Shown piece by piece: positions 50,299 through 61,539 of a stretch of DNA of 64,000 nt. The notes beneath the pieces were generated by a model. It ran no database searches. It was not told where the DNA came from and worked only from the letters and a program-made list of their open reading frames with translations. This DNA comes from Hydractinia symbiolongicarpus (taxonomy: Eukaryota; Cnidaria; Hydrozoa; Anthoathecata; Hydractiniidae), in the NCBI RefSeq assembly GCF_029227915.1, contig NC_079877.1, positions 25,509,851 to 25,573,850 on the forward strand. The letters run 5' to 3'. Each line of letters opens with the position of its first letter. Positions within the stretch are counted from its first letter, which is position 1. Both the position numbers and the translations under genes were made by a program.

Positions 50299-50355
50299 CT
50301 TGAGTCAGAGAATGAGTACTCGATAGAATGGGTTGGTGAAGCCACATTGGTGATG
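50299..50355 (-). CDS. Most 5' and most diverged array-type exon (57 bp)
   Basis: Lies at the exon position of a decayed unit (AACAGTATTGAACTATACTCAC precedes it on the plus strand). It has a TATTTTTAG acceptor and GTGAGT donor. 57 bp keeps the phase; phase 1 reads SPMWLHQPILSSTHSLTQ, but phase 2 is open too, so the reading depends on the upstream exon. Confidence 0.5.
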
Positions 50356-50545
50356 CTAAAAATACAAAATAAACTTAATTTGTTATAAATTGTCAGGGTG
50401 TTGATAAAAAAAGCTTACTAAGGCACATAACATTTTTGCCAATTGTTATATATTCCTTAACAACACATAGAATTCCCAGGCATCACAAAGAGATTTGTAT
50501 GGTACGAATTGTATATTTGTATTATATAATTGCACAGAGTCAGAT

Positions 50546-50739
50546 TTAAACCAAATCCAATTTCTCTACTAAGTGCACTATCAGACCATGATGTAACACT
50601 AGTCCACTAGTCTTGCTTTGTCTAAATGTGATTTCATTTACAGATAAGCAATCAGAGTTGCCCGCAGTGAAATTACTAACAGTCTCAATCATCTCCTCAA
50701 CACTTTCAGTATCACACAACAAAAGTTCTCTTCGCGGTA
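50546..50739 (-). CDS. Candidate coding exon of the array gene, possibly an alternative terminal exon
   Basis: A TTTACTTTTCAAG acceptor ends at 50740. Phase 1 (G from the microexon plus TA gives Val) opens a 64-residue reading from VPRRELLLCDTESVEEMIET through SNFTAGNSDCLS to a TAA at 50546. Acidic, two Cys, one N-glycosylation-type NFT. If it runs to the stop it would end the protein before the array; alternatively a GTAATT donor about 67 nt in (phase 1) would give a short internal exon that joins onward. Neither a poly(A) signal nor a strong donor decides. Confidence 0.45.
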
Positions 50740-51253
50740 CTTGAAAAGTAAATGTGCAGTTAATGAATATTATAACAAGAAACACAGAGTTGTTTCAAAT
50801 AAAGTGGTTGACATTAAAAGGTTTATGATTCTCTTGAATGTAATGAAATAAATAAAATACTGTTGAATTATTTGGAAATCAAAAATTTGCAAACAATAAC
50901 TATCGGTAAAAAAAAAATCAAAAATTGAAAATTGAAAAAATGTCCCCAGTTCTGTCTAAACATTTTGGTTTTTATTTTTTGTTTTCTGTTAAATAATATC
51001 CCAAAAATTTAGTACATGCAAAATAGGTGATAAATATCAATTTGCGAAACCCACCTGCGTTAGAATTAAATATTTTTATAGTATTTAAGATTTTGGAGAC
51101 ATCACCAAAAAAACCAGCAAAAATTCAGTGGTTCAGGTTTTGGTGGTTGAAGCCTACATGTGTGAAAAGTTTCATGCCAATGCCTTTTATAATTTAAAAG
51201 TTAGATGAGCAGGGGAAAGAATCTCTCCCTCCTGAATAGGGTTAAATCTGATA
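50740..51253. other. Intron with piggyBac-like right end
   Basis: Non-coding. Ends near 51235-51246 with CTGAATAGGGTTAA, a piggyBac-like right terminus plus TTAA, immediately before the Helitron. Confidence 0.45.
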
Positions 51254-51698
51254 TCTATATAATAATATGCCAGTTCTGTGTGTCTGTAACAGGTAAAGTG
51301 GATGTGTTGTCTTTTCTAAAGAAACAGACGCGGTAACATGTCAATTTTGCTAAACTTTTATTTTTATTCAGTCTTTTGTGTGCTTTCAAATTGATTTAAA
51401 ATATTTGTTTCAAAAAAGTCACGGTTAATTTATTTTATTATTCTCAAAAAAACCTTTGTGTAATGATGTAAACTTTATTACACAAAAGTCACGGGTAATT
51501 AATTTTTATCATTCCCTTAAGCACGTGTCTATTGTCAACTGTTATATGAAAAGCAGATTGGTTTTACTTATTCCCGGTTAAATGGAATTAACAACAAAAC
51601 GTTTTGACGAAAAGAACAATGAATTTTATGGTTAATTTCGCTCACTATTTTGCTGTTTGTTTATCTATAGTGGATTTTTTCACGGGACTAAATACTAG
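51254..51698 (+). mobile_element. 445-bp non-autonomous Helitron
   Basis: Starts A|TCTATATAATAATATGCC and ends with a degenerate hairpin TAGTGGATTTTTTCACGGG, a spacer and CTAG|T: TC...CTAG between host A and T, as Helitrons insert. Two ACGGTTAATTTATTTT-like internal repeats are seen near 51421 and 51490. No Rep/helicase. Lies in an intron of the minus-strand gene. Confidence 0.75.
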
Positions 51699-51891
51699 TC
51701 AGAGGGAATAATACAGTGAATTTACGTCATACTTTACAGTAAAATTATGACGAAGGGAGGGTTAAAACTCAACCATTTTGAACTGATTTTTTTTAATTAA
51801 GAAATCTATTTGAAAATGAGCAAATTGTAATGAAAAAACAATTAGGGTACTAAATTTTGTGCATTATGTATAATTTCGTAGTAAAACATAC

Positions 51892-51915
51892 CTTGATCAT
51901 TCGCTGGAGGCATAG
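51892..51915 (-). CDS. 24-bp microexon of the array gene
   Basis: On the minus strand, CTTTTTTATAG precedes and GTATGT follows a 24-bp segment that reads MPPANDQ with phase 1 on both sides (G plus CT gives Ala). Splice signals and phase agree with exon 57945-58196 upstream and the array exons downstream. Its brevity keeps confidence moderate. Confidence 0.5.
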
Positions 51916-54104
51916 CTATAAAAAAGAATTTTTTGCATTAGCATTTGTATTTAAAAAGGCTTCTTGAATTTAGTTCACTATTCACAAATAAGATTTTTTT
52001 CTGAAAAGGGTTAAAAGGCAAAAATAGAAACATAGATATATAACTGGAATACTAGTGCATAAATAATAATACTAGTGCACTTTCAGGCATACTATTGTTG
52101 AAAAAATAAGTATCATTTTATAACAACCCATTTTGGAACTAATTTCACCTGTACAAGGACTAATCAACTTGATTTCACCTAATACTAAAATAATACTAGA
52201 AATGTGACGATTCCAGAGAATTTGATAACAAGCTATATTTATCGATAGCTATTTAGAGATAATTCATGAAAAAATGAACAGAATTATTGATAAATAAAAT
52301 GGATTAGCAATAAGGCCATCAGCAATAAATAATGCTAAGCTGTAATTATCGCTATATTGATTTGCTTCGTCAGCTAATTATACCGAAAGTAAGACAACAT
52401 TTTTTAATGTTAGTGGATTAAATAACTTGCAAAACAGCAAAAACAGTTTGCCTAATTTTGTTCATAAATTGTATTAATATTCTTTTTAGAATAGTGAATA
52501 TAATTTGTTTCATCGCTGTAAAAAATAAAACATCAATTTAGTTAGTTTCTTTTAATTTTTCTTGTTCTGCAAAATACCGCACGCTGTGAACATGTGGCGC
52601 TGTGCAGACCTCTTTATTTTAGATTCTTCTTTTGGACGCAATGGCTGCACTGGTACAAAACCTTATTAAATTAACTTACTAATTTATAACAAGTAAGAAA
52701 CAAGTTCTTTTTGTAAAAAAGCCCAAGCCAATGAATTTATAGCTTTCTTAAATCTAAAACAAGACTGGGTCAAGGGAGCTAGCTAGCCTCAGCTGTTGCT
52801 TTGGAATAATTTTAGTTGTGATCGTTTAATTTGCCAAACTTTTAGTCAGAAAAATTATATTATATCAATTAGGGGGTGATTTTGTTTTGTGACACTTAAA
52901 GCCCTGTTTACACAAACCACACAACATACAAAACAATACTCAAAAGACCTGCTCTTTTCACTGCTTACATGCCTGGAGATTTTTTACACAAAATTGCAAT
53001 ATCAAAAATATCATTATTAGACACTGACACAATATAGCTTTAATATTCTTTTTTGTGGCAGTGAATTCCTGTATCGGACATTTCAATTAACAGGAGATGG
53101 TGTCGTAAGAAATTTGATTATTTGATACCCAATTTTGGCATTACATATTCCAATGAATTTAGAATTATGGTGTTACATGGTGGAGAAGAGTTTTGTTTGC
53201 TTCAGAAATTTTGATGATTCCCATGGTCGACTCCTGAGTTATATATTTTTAGTAATGTATTTAAACTAAAAAAATAAATTTAGCCTCTTTTTTTTGGTCA
53301 CACACGATAGTGAAGTTATCTATAAATTAGGTCTGTTCATACGTCAAAGCTTCTCTCAAAATCCGCTCTTCACGATTTTTTAATTCTTTACACAAAGTTA
53401 TTAATAAATAAATGCAAATAAATACTAGGAAGTGACATTTTGGATTTGTGGAAAAAATCATAATCGCGAAAATTTAATTGTTGTTATTTGTTTATTTGAT
53501 TTTTTCACCAAGTTACTTCTCAATAAAGGCTAGTAGAAAGTGACATTCTTGAAATTTTCGGAAAAAAATCATAACACCATATTTGCCACTTGTAATCTAG
53601 CTAGTTCAAGGCTAAACTTGTATTAAAATGATTATCACTACTTTTTTCTATTAATGGTTTAATATCTGATCTGCAAATTTTATTTGGTCCCACCTGCGGC
53701 CTCTGGTTTCAAAATTAGCTAAAAATATGGTTTTCACATTTTTTTAAAATTGATAAAATATAATCTGAGAACAGGAGATTATTAACAAATTTTAGTTGAT
53801 TTATTGTCTTCGAAAAAATATGCTACCACCCAAAATTAATCGTAACAAAGGTTTTCATGCTTGTCTAAAAATATCATTGTGTATTCTCATGTTTGATAAT
53901 CGCGTGTAAGCATTAAGATGTAAACTTGTTTCATTGTACAGAAATATTTTTGATATGGTGTACATTATTGGTAAGTAGCACAATTTACATTTTAGAAAGT
54001 CTGCAGCCAACTGACTATAAACTTACAAAGTTACCGTTAATATACAATGTCATGTACTCACGTAAATACAATGACTTCAATTGACATTAGTTATTTGTGT
54101 TAAA

Positions 54105-55200
54105 ATTGGTTAACAGAAATTTGTTTCTGTGTCTGCACTTAGATACCAGTTCACCTTTTTTATTCATAAGGTTATTTCCTTTAAACATCAAAATTTTGTG
54201 TTTTTCGTTAAGGCAAAGGTTACATTTTTTGGAATTGACCTTATATGGCGAACATTTTCTAATTATTTTCCATCGAATTTTTGGTATTTCATTGTTTTTC
54301 TTTAATCTTAGGCCGTGTCGATCACGTATCTTTTTGTGTTAAATGACTTTTTATGGTTAGCATAACGCTTCTTGAATACTACTTCACTACCTTAAAGCTT
54401 GGATTAGGCGCCCCCTTCAAACAATCGCCCCCCTCGAATAAGCGCCCATCCTAGACCTAAGATTATTGAATAAGCGCCCCCCGAATAAGCGCCCACCCCT
54501 AGATCTTCAGAAATGGGCATTTATTCGAATTTTCAACAAAAATGAACCGGAATGGTCGAATAGGGATTAAAAGACATTTGTTTTAGTTTTCTTTATTATC
54601 TATTTGACGAGGATGTAGATTTAGAAATAGATATTCTTTAAAATAAAAATAGAAGTCTTTCAACTATTGATATATGGTTTTTATGTTTTCCCAAATCCTC
54701 TTTTTTTTGTAATAAGCGCTCCCGTCGATTAAGCGCCCCCCTCGAATAAGCGCCCACCCTAGAGGCTCAAAAATTTATTAAGTGCCCGGGCGCTTAATCG
54801 AAGCTTTACGGTAATACCAATATAATTTGCCTCATATCGCGGATTGTGTTCAGATATCACGTTGTCTTGATAAACAATGCATGGTGTTTTTTTCGTTTTG
54901 GAAGGGTTTGGTGTTAATAATGTTCTTGTTATGCGCATCTATATGTTGTTTCATGCTGGACACGCAACTGTAACTTACTTTCATGTTGTTTCTGTTAAAT
55001 GATTTATAATACTTGTGTTTCTGGGTAAAATGCTTATCAATTAGCGAGAAAAATATCTTTGCGATTCTTACTTTAACATTTAAGCTGTAGGGAGGATTAT
55101 ACCAAATTTTATTTCTCTTTCTGTTTTTTCTCTTATTATTTTTTTGATTGGTTAAATATATTCTCATTTGAAGAGAGCAGTGAAAGTCAGTCTTCTAAGG
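54105..55200 (-). pseudogene. Penelope-type retroelement C-terminal region, split by a MITE
   Basis: The minus strand from about 55135 reads RKRNKIWYNPPYSLNVKVRI, then SLIDKHFTQKHKYYKSFNRN and MKVSYSCVSSMK, typical of the RT-to-endonuclease linker of GIY-YIG retroelements known from cnidarians and other animals. Past the MITE (54390-54811), 54300-54110 reads WKIIRKCSPYKVNSKKCNLC and NKKGELVSKCRHRNKF, the family's C-terminal tail. The GIY-YIG core between them is missing, so it is non-functional. Confidence 0.7.
54390..54811. mobile_element. MITE with GCGCCC-rich inverted ends and TA duplication
   Basis: CCTTAAAGCTTGGATTAGGC at the left pairs with the reverse complement of the right end, CCGTAAAGCTTCGATTAAGC; TA flanks both sides (54388-54389, 54812-54813). 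Subterminal GAATAAGCGCCC motifs recur. No coding capacity. Inserted in the Penelope-type remnant. Confidence 0.8.
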
Positions 55201-55544
55201 CTATTGGAACTTGTTTAATAAGTGAAGGAGGATGGTTAGATTCTACATGTAGGTAATTGGTTTCGTCATTAGGTTTATGGTAAGGAGCGTAGGTTCCGTT
55301 ATTCAAGTTAAAGGTACAGTCCAAATAGTTTACTATTTTCATGTTAATCTGAATTATTATTGATAATCCACAGTCCTTAAATGTTTTTTAGATGTCTTTC
55401 TTAATTTTTTCTAATTGTGGTCCACTTTTCTTCTAAACACGGCAAATCCATCGTCTTTATACAAACCAATGTCGGTTTTTTCATATTTCCTTGCTACAAG
55501 ATTTAGTATATACATTCCTACAAGTTCGTATGATGGAGCTGAAA

Positions 55545-55680
55545 CTTGGAAAATAATTAGAAAATGTTCACCATATAAGGCCAATTCCAAAAAATGTAAC
55601 GTTTGCCTTTAAGAAAAACACAAAATTTTGATGTTTAAAGGAAATATCCTTTTGATTAAAAAAAGTAAACTGATATCTAT
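55545..55680 (+). pseudogene. Second Penelope-type C-terminal fragment, inverted relative to 54110-54300
   Basis: Reads WKIIRKCSPYKANSKKCNVC then a frame break; the DNA (ATTTTGATGTTTAAAGGAAA) matches the minus-strand copy at 54190 closely. The two copies form an inverted pair about 1.3 kb apart. Confidence 0.7.
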
Positions 55681-57944
55681 TTGCGGAAAAAATTTTACAG
55701 AATTATTTTCTTTATAGGCAGTATGTCAGAATAATTTAAAAAATAATTTTCTGAGGAAACAATGCGAGATTAAAGAATAATTTTATGAGAAAACAATGCA
55801 AATATTAAAGAATAGTTTTTATAGGAAACAAGGCCTGAGGTCGTTGATTAGAACACGTGTTCAATTGTCTATGTTGTCATGAACATGGAAATTTAAATTA
55901 ACTGTTGCTTTACCCTTTTAGTGCTAAAAATGTCAAAAAAATAAACTTAGTGTAGTGGACAGGGCTTATTAAAAAGTGTGTACTTCAGTTTTACCTTCAA
56001 TAAGGAGGAAAGCAGTTCTTTTATTTTTACCATTAAAAACAGCCCTGAAAAATATAATTTTACCAATGTTCAGTTCAAAGGACGTAAAGTGTCAATATTG
56101 TGTTCTTTATAAACGAGTTTCCCAAATCAAAAAAAACAACTGTGTTGCCATGGACTTCATACGTAAGATCCCCTCCCAATGTCTGTCTTGATATGGTCTT
56201 CCATTCTTGAAGCTTAGCAGAAAAATTTCCTGCATAAAAAGCAAACTTAAAAAAAACACTAAGATTACCTTGTATATTTTCTCTATTTTCTCCCAAATGA
56301 CTACAAAATCAATAAAAATACAAAGACCCTCTTTCCCCAAAAATTTGGACGTCTTGTAAGGATGACTCTATACATTATATAAGAAAAATTGCCAATGTTC
56401 CCCTTCCCAAGCCTTGTTACAAAGTTTGTCTGGGATAGAAAGTGACACATTTTATTTAATTGTAACACAGAGTACATGAAATGCGCTCCCTATTAAATTT
56501 CTTGGTTTACTGATTTTGTTACAAACTTTGAAAAGAAGTGATAGTTTCCTACAGTAAGAAATACGTGAAAACGCGCACCCTGTTGAAGTAAACAAAACAC
56601 ATAACTATCAACGTGTTAGACGGCTATCCTCTTCCTTCATTCTCTAGATTATGATCCTGTGAAAAATGAAATTTATCCTAACTAAACCTAGCTAAAAATT
56701 AAGGTAACTAGCTAATCTTTCTTGGTCATTTTTGAATCTTCTGATTGCTTTCTTTATCTAGAAAAAATTTATCTAAAAAGAAGAAAATTTATCTAAAAAG
56801 AAGAAAATAACACAGAGCAAGTATCCCCAAGTCCCTGATTTGCTACATAGTTTTATTCTGAAATAAAAACAAAGCTACATAGCTAGCGTTTTTCTCTGCT
56901 AACGCCGCCATTTTTTTATTATAATTTATGCACTGATAGATATGTAAAAGATATATCGATAAATTTAGCGATAAATAGCCTGAGCTATAATAATTTCCAA
57001 TAGATAATAACATTTATCGGTAATCCTCTTACTGTTAGCAATATAGCGATAATCGAAAATTATCGCTATATAACTTGTTATCAAATTCCCTGAAATTGTC
57101 ACAAATACTCACAGAATCTGTGGTTAAAGTTGGAGAGAAAAAATAAACAGGCAACACTGTGTGCATTATTTCAAAAAAAATACAACCATACTTGGTTTTT
57201 ACTAATTTTGACATGCAGAGACAGACTCATAAAATAATTCATAAATTTTTGATGGTCTTGTGAGCTTTTAATATAACCTTTCTTACAGCATATATTACTG
57301 ACATATACAAGCAGTATTTATAAGAATCAGTATTGATGAGGAGCCACAAGATTTCTCACAATAAAGAACAGCCGAAATAACTAGTGTACTAATATTAGAT
57401 AAATAATCATGAGGTGTGCAATTACACATCACTGATTTGCTGACAGAGAGTGTGATTACAATGTAGTTGTGATTAAAATGTAATTGCAATGGAGCTGAGG
57501 GAAAAAAATAATAAAAGGTTTGCTAAATTTCAAGTGGGTTCAAGAATTATCAATACTTCATAATTAAAAATTTCACAAATTTGTAAAAAGTCAATTTTCA
57601 AGCTCTAAAGGCAAATTCCCCTTCAGACAGCGATAGCCATAAACATCAGAATAAAAGAAAACACTGCATTGCAAATTTAGCTTTAGTCGACGTAAGAAGT
57701 TTAATGTGTCTCTGTCACTAAGAAGGACTTGATTAAATTATTAAATTAAAATATTACTGACAATTCGTGAATTAAACTGTAACTACACTTGTTATTCACC
57801 TGATTACTAATACAGAAAATTTCTGACAGCTATATTATAAAGTTTGTTTACAGGATAATATATACGATAGATAGAACAAAAATGATCAATTCAACATTCA
57901 CTTTTGATAGACAATGGACTCTCCTTACAAATGATAATTGTTAC
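55681..57944. other. Intronic, non-coding stretch
   Basis: A strong minus-strand GTGAGT at 57106-57111 has no credible open exon before it. Repeated AAGAAAATTTATCTAAA near 56780 is a short direct repeat. Nothing else recognised. Confidence 0.35.
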
Positions 57945-58196
57945 CTGTTAGGTTCAAAACATAAACTTGTCCATTTCTTGTTGGTGTCACAGAGACCGAT
58001 TTTTTATTATTGATAAAAAACTTCTTACTTCCCCGAGCAGGATAAACGCTGAACTCCTCACCAATTGCAAATTTTATAGGGTAATCCTTGACTTGTTGAT
58101 TGTCAATTTTTAAGGTGCCCGCAATACGTTCATTTTCTATACCAACAACAACTGATATAGGTAGATAGCTCTCAAATTGAAAACTGCATTCCATAT
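57945..58196 (-). CDS. Array gene, 252-bp exon 4 (unrecognised beta-rich segment)
   Basis: The largest exon of the minus-strand gene. Acceptor TGTTATTTCAG, donor ACAG|GTAACA, phase 1 on both sides (84 codons). It encodes MECSFQFESYLPISVVVGIE, then ERIAGTLKIDNQQVKDYPIK, FAIGEEFSVYPARGSKKFFI and ends near QVYVLNLT (about residues 73-156). Alternating hydrophobic residues suggest beta strands. No transmembrane segment, no known motif. The upstream exon ends in phase 1 (G), giving Asp at the join, which supports this chain. Confidence 0.65.
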
Positions 58197-58592
58197 CTGA
58201 AATAACAACAACAAAATATTAGGATGTTGTCGACTCTTGTAAGAGATATTTCCCAAAAGTTTTTTTTGAGAAAGGTTAGTCTAGTAAGGTGAATCTTCAG
58301 CCACAATTTACTTTGCAAATATTAGCAAATTACCTGCAGGTAGTACAAACGTGTGCTCAATTAGACACATAAAAAATGTTTAATGAATCAAACTTGACAG
58401 TTGAGACCCCTTCAGTTTAAAGAATGATGTTGATTTTACTATACTTAATTCAGATCATTAGTCACAAACCTTGTCAAAAAGTTTAACATTTTCAGAGTTA
58501 TTATTAACTTGCTTGCAGTGCTAGTATTGGACACCAGCCTGACTGATTGACTATGACACGTTCAAAGGTTTCTGACGTCACACAATGCTAGG

Positions 58593-58892
58593 TTGATTGA
58601 TTTTCAGTTAAAAATGATATGTCAAGAATTTCGCTTTCCTGTTTATGATAAAAAGTATACCTCTCTAAAGACAAAGCACAGAAAGAATATTGTTGAACAT
58701 TATTACTGGAATTCCAATAATGATAAACAGATACGTTTTTCTATTACATTACATGCTTTTTTTTCAAATTTCCAGAAAAATTCAACTCAGTATATTCTTA
58801 GCAGAATTATTAGTGACTACAATCCAGAATATTATCTACAAATTGTCATAATTCAGCTTTTTAAGGATAAAAACTTCAAAATTAAGTCATAG
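58593..58892 (+). other. Unsupported 99-codon frame in an intron
   Basis: An AT-rich plus-strand frame (MIDFQLKMICQEFRFPVYDK start) lying within an intron of the minus-strand gene. It has mixed amino-acid use, but no family match, splice context or promoter evidence. Possibly a chance frame or part of a degraded element. Confidence 0.2.
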
Positions 58893-60054
58893 AAATGAGA
58901 TTGTGTTCGCAGTGTTTAGTTCGAATGAAATTAGGATGACAATTCTTATAAATGCAAATCCTTAACATTTTATAGGGATGATGATTCTTAGGATGTTTTA
59001 TAAAACTGACTAAGAATTTAGTATTGACTATTGATTATGCGATATGGTTGTTCATTTTATAATGAAAAATACAAAAATTAAAGATGTTTTGTTCTTATTT
59101 TTAAATTTTAAAATCCCTCTGCTCTAAAAAAGTGAGCACACTGTCTAAATCCTCAAAAGCACTTATCAATTCCAAAAAACTCATTAGTTCTTCAGCGAGG
59201 AATATTCTATGGTTTGTTTGCAAGATCTAAGATTGTCCCAAAATAATGCATTGGGTTATTTAACACGACACGTAGGGTAAAGTAGGATTATAGATTGTCT
59301 TAATGTGTCAATTTGTTAGTTAAAGGTAGTGGCTGCTTAGTTTTCAGTTAATAAATATAATAAAAGTCTTACTATTTACAGATTTCAAGTTAAAAGTTGT
59401 TTCTCTGATTTTTGAAGCTTTTCCTCCGTTTCTATGATCACATTCTCCATTTTAAAAACAGCACTATACACGAAAACGAGGCTTTCATAATATGTTTCTA
59501 ACAGTGGTCATATTTCATCAAAATTCCATGCCCAAAAGTCTCAACGCAATGAATGTATTTATAAAAAGAACAAATATGGGTTTAATCCCCGTTACCAAGA
59601 AGTGACATCTTGCATTCCTTTTAAAGCTTTTAAAAAAAGGAATATCCTTGTACCCATTGAGAGAAAATAATGTAGGAAGAAAGAAAAAATATGTAAGGAA
59701 AATTATTGTCATATAAAACATACTTTAAAATATTTAATTCTTATATTCAGAAGGGATAATTAAAATATCAAATAAAGTTTTATGTGACTGCTTAGAAGTA
59801 TTTGTGTTAAAACCAGGCCCTAAGTTTTAGACACACGCACTGAAATGTTAAGGTTGCGAGAGATTCATATTTCATGTTACAGGGGTCTGTGATTTAAGTG
59901 AACTGTTCACTCGTGACCTGTGTGATTTTCGATCACAAGTATAATTGCAAACTCGTTACCAATGCTTCTTAGGTTTTTTGATTGGAGGGAAACTCAGATG
60001 ATATGTTACCAAATTTAATTCCCCCTTTAATATATACATTTTATTTTGTTTTAC

Positions 60055-60184
60055 CATCTTTTTCTTTCCCTTTTTCTCCAGAACTCGAGTAAAGATCGGC
60101 AGCAGCTTTGGAGTCCACCAGTTTCATAATGGTGTATCCAACACAAATATGTTGCTTCCAGGCAAAGCCATATAGATCTTCCAC
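60055..60184 (-). CDS. Array gene, exon 3 (130 bp)
   Basis: Acceptor GTTGTCAAATAG, donor GATG|GTAAAA; enters in phase 0 and leaves in phase 1. It encodes VEDLYGFAWKQHICVGYTIM, then KLVDSKAAADLYSSS and a charged GEKGKEKD tail (residues 30-72). No family recognised. Joining to exons 2 and 4 keeps the frame open without adjustment. Confidence 0.6.
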
Positions 60185-61496
60185 CTATTTGACAACTTTA
60201 TTACCAGTTCCTGAATTTTTAACAGGGATTTAGATTCAATGTAGGGGGTGTAGGGAATAACAATAGACTCGAAAGAATATCAAAATCAGGTTTAAGAACA
60301 TTGTGAATATCTAGCATAAATAAACTAGTCAGTCTGAATTCCATAGTCTCATAGAAAACTGCGAAAAGAGTAAGCACCCAGTTAAATGTAATTAGGTCAT
60401 GGGAGAGGTTAGGTGCTCTGAAACTTAGTTCAGTTAGTTAGAGATGAAAAATGACGCCCAGGGTGTTCATTGGCATTCACTTATAATATTTTCCATTGTA
60501 AGCCTAAATAATTCTTTGCAATGGAATAAGAATTGTCCAAAAGTCACTTGTACTTTGTTTATTTGTGAGCAGTGGAAAGGGTAGATAATTCCTAGTACAT
60601 TTTTTTTGACCAAATGTAGCCACTTAAGCAGTGTTTAAGGTTGTAGCACTAGCAATCAGGTCAATGATTGCTTTGGGTATAGCATTGGCAATTGCCCTAT
60701 ATGAATTTTATTATTTTTTCCATCCAACCTGGAAAAAACCCACACATATAGCACACTATATCGCCCAGTCATTCTGTCTGTTTTAAAGTCATTGGTCTTG
60801 CTTTGATATTGATATCGATGTACTGGGAACAAATGGTCACATAACATTTATTAGGGTTTAAATTCACACACTAGACAATAATCAGATTAAATACCATTTT
60901 TATTTTGGCACTTCTTATCACTCTACAGACCCTCATTGCAGCGCAGTTAATTATGTGTACCAGACGTGTTTTTTTTTTTTGCTCTAGCAGATTTTTCTTT
61001 GTCCTCCCTTTCTGCAGCAGATCTTATGTATTCGCATATTTTACAATGTGTGCTATGCTTTGTATACATTTGTGCTCATAATATTCATTTCACTTTAGAT
61101 TTGTATACTTACAATACTTATAGTATTCTTTTAAAATAACAAATCTCTTTACCAGGCGTTGTGTTCAATATTTTGCTAGATAAGTGTCTTATACTGGCCT
61201 ACCAGATAAATAACATGATAGTTCATTATTTAGCAACAAATTAAGAACTGCCCCACCTTTAGGGATAAGATTAGGTAGTTCTGTTGCTAGCATTCTGCTG
61301 AATCTAGTTGTACACATTGCCCTAGTTCTGCATAGAAAGTATATTTTGTCTTCAAAAAAGCACAAGGTCAATTTTTTTCAATATTATTAATTCAAGCAGC
61401 CAAATGCGAATTGTACGAATATTTCCTTATGTTTGTCAAGGTGAAAGCAATTAGTCGATTCCATAAATAAAAACTTAATGAAAGCTGTATACGTAC

Positions 61497-61539
61497 CCTC
61501 AGATTGTGGAAACAATTTTCTGTGGCATGCTTGGTAACC
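61497..61539 (-). CDS. Array gene, exon 2 (43 bp)
   Basis: Acceptor TGTAATTGTAG, strong donor GAGG|GTACGT. Phase 2 in, phase 0 out; reads VTKHATENCFHNLR. It fits between exons 1 and 3 in frame. Confidence 0.5.

Larger units (their letters stand above)
24945..50390. repeat. Tandem array of about 855-bp units with higher-order structure
   Basis: Units begin at AACAGTATTGACAACTCAC and repeat every 844-858 bp. A core motif (TTGTACCAAAACCTTAACCA) recurs 28 times from 25244 to 47942, with a decayed copy at about 48797. Interior units are nearly identical; edge units and the stretch from 48500 on are diverged, and from 49823 strongly so. Higher-order periods are visible: 2560 bp (37691/40251/42811 and 28295/30855) and 1707 bp (33419/35126/36833 and 34277/35984/37691). 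A unit junction at about 27410 skips half a unit. Two unit types exist: type A with GGAAATTGAATTT, and type B in which that 19-bp stretch is replaced by CCCTAACCCTAAC. The 62-74-codon plus-strand frames in the units are by-products of repetition. Each unit carries one 48-bp minus-strand exon (separate entry). Confidence 0.95.
52204..57102. mobile_element. Possible 4.9-kb element with about 30-bp inverted ends
   Basis: Left end GTGACGATTCCAGAGAATTT, then GATAACAAGCTATAT; reverse complement of the right end GTGACAATTTCAGGGAATTT, then GATAACAAGTTATAT. Both flanks show AAAT. Both ends are followed by palindromic TATCGAT/ATCGCTATA sequence. The interior has no transposase but holds a Penelope pair and a MITE, so either a nested large element or two separate related MITEs. 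Confidence 0.5.

Noticed and set aside
24945-50390. CRISPR or other prokaryotic repeat array
   Set aside because: The units are about 855 bp with near-identical content throughout, with no short direct repeats separated by unique spacers, and the context is eukaryotic.
57106-57150. Exon ending at the strong GTGAGT donor (minus strand)
   Set aside because: The only nearby AG leaves a 5-nt exon, and longer choices do not keep phase 1; it also sits at the edge of a putative element.
60656-61371. Minus-strand frames near 60656-60847 and 61189-61371
   Set aside because: No recognisable family, no acceptor/donor pairs that fit the neighbouring exons; likely intronic chance frames or old repeats.
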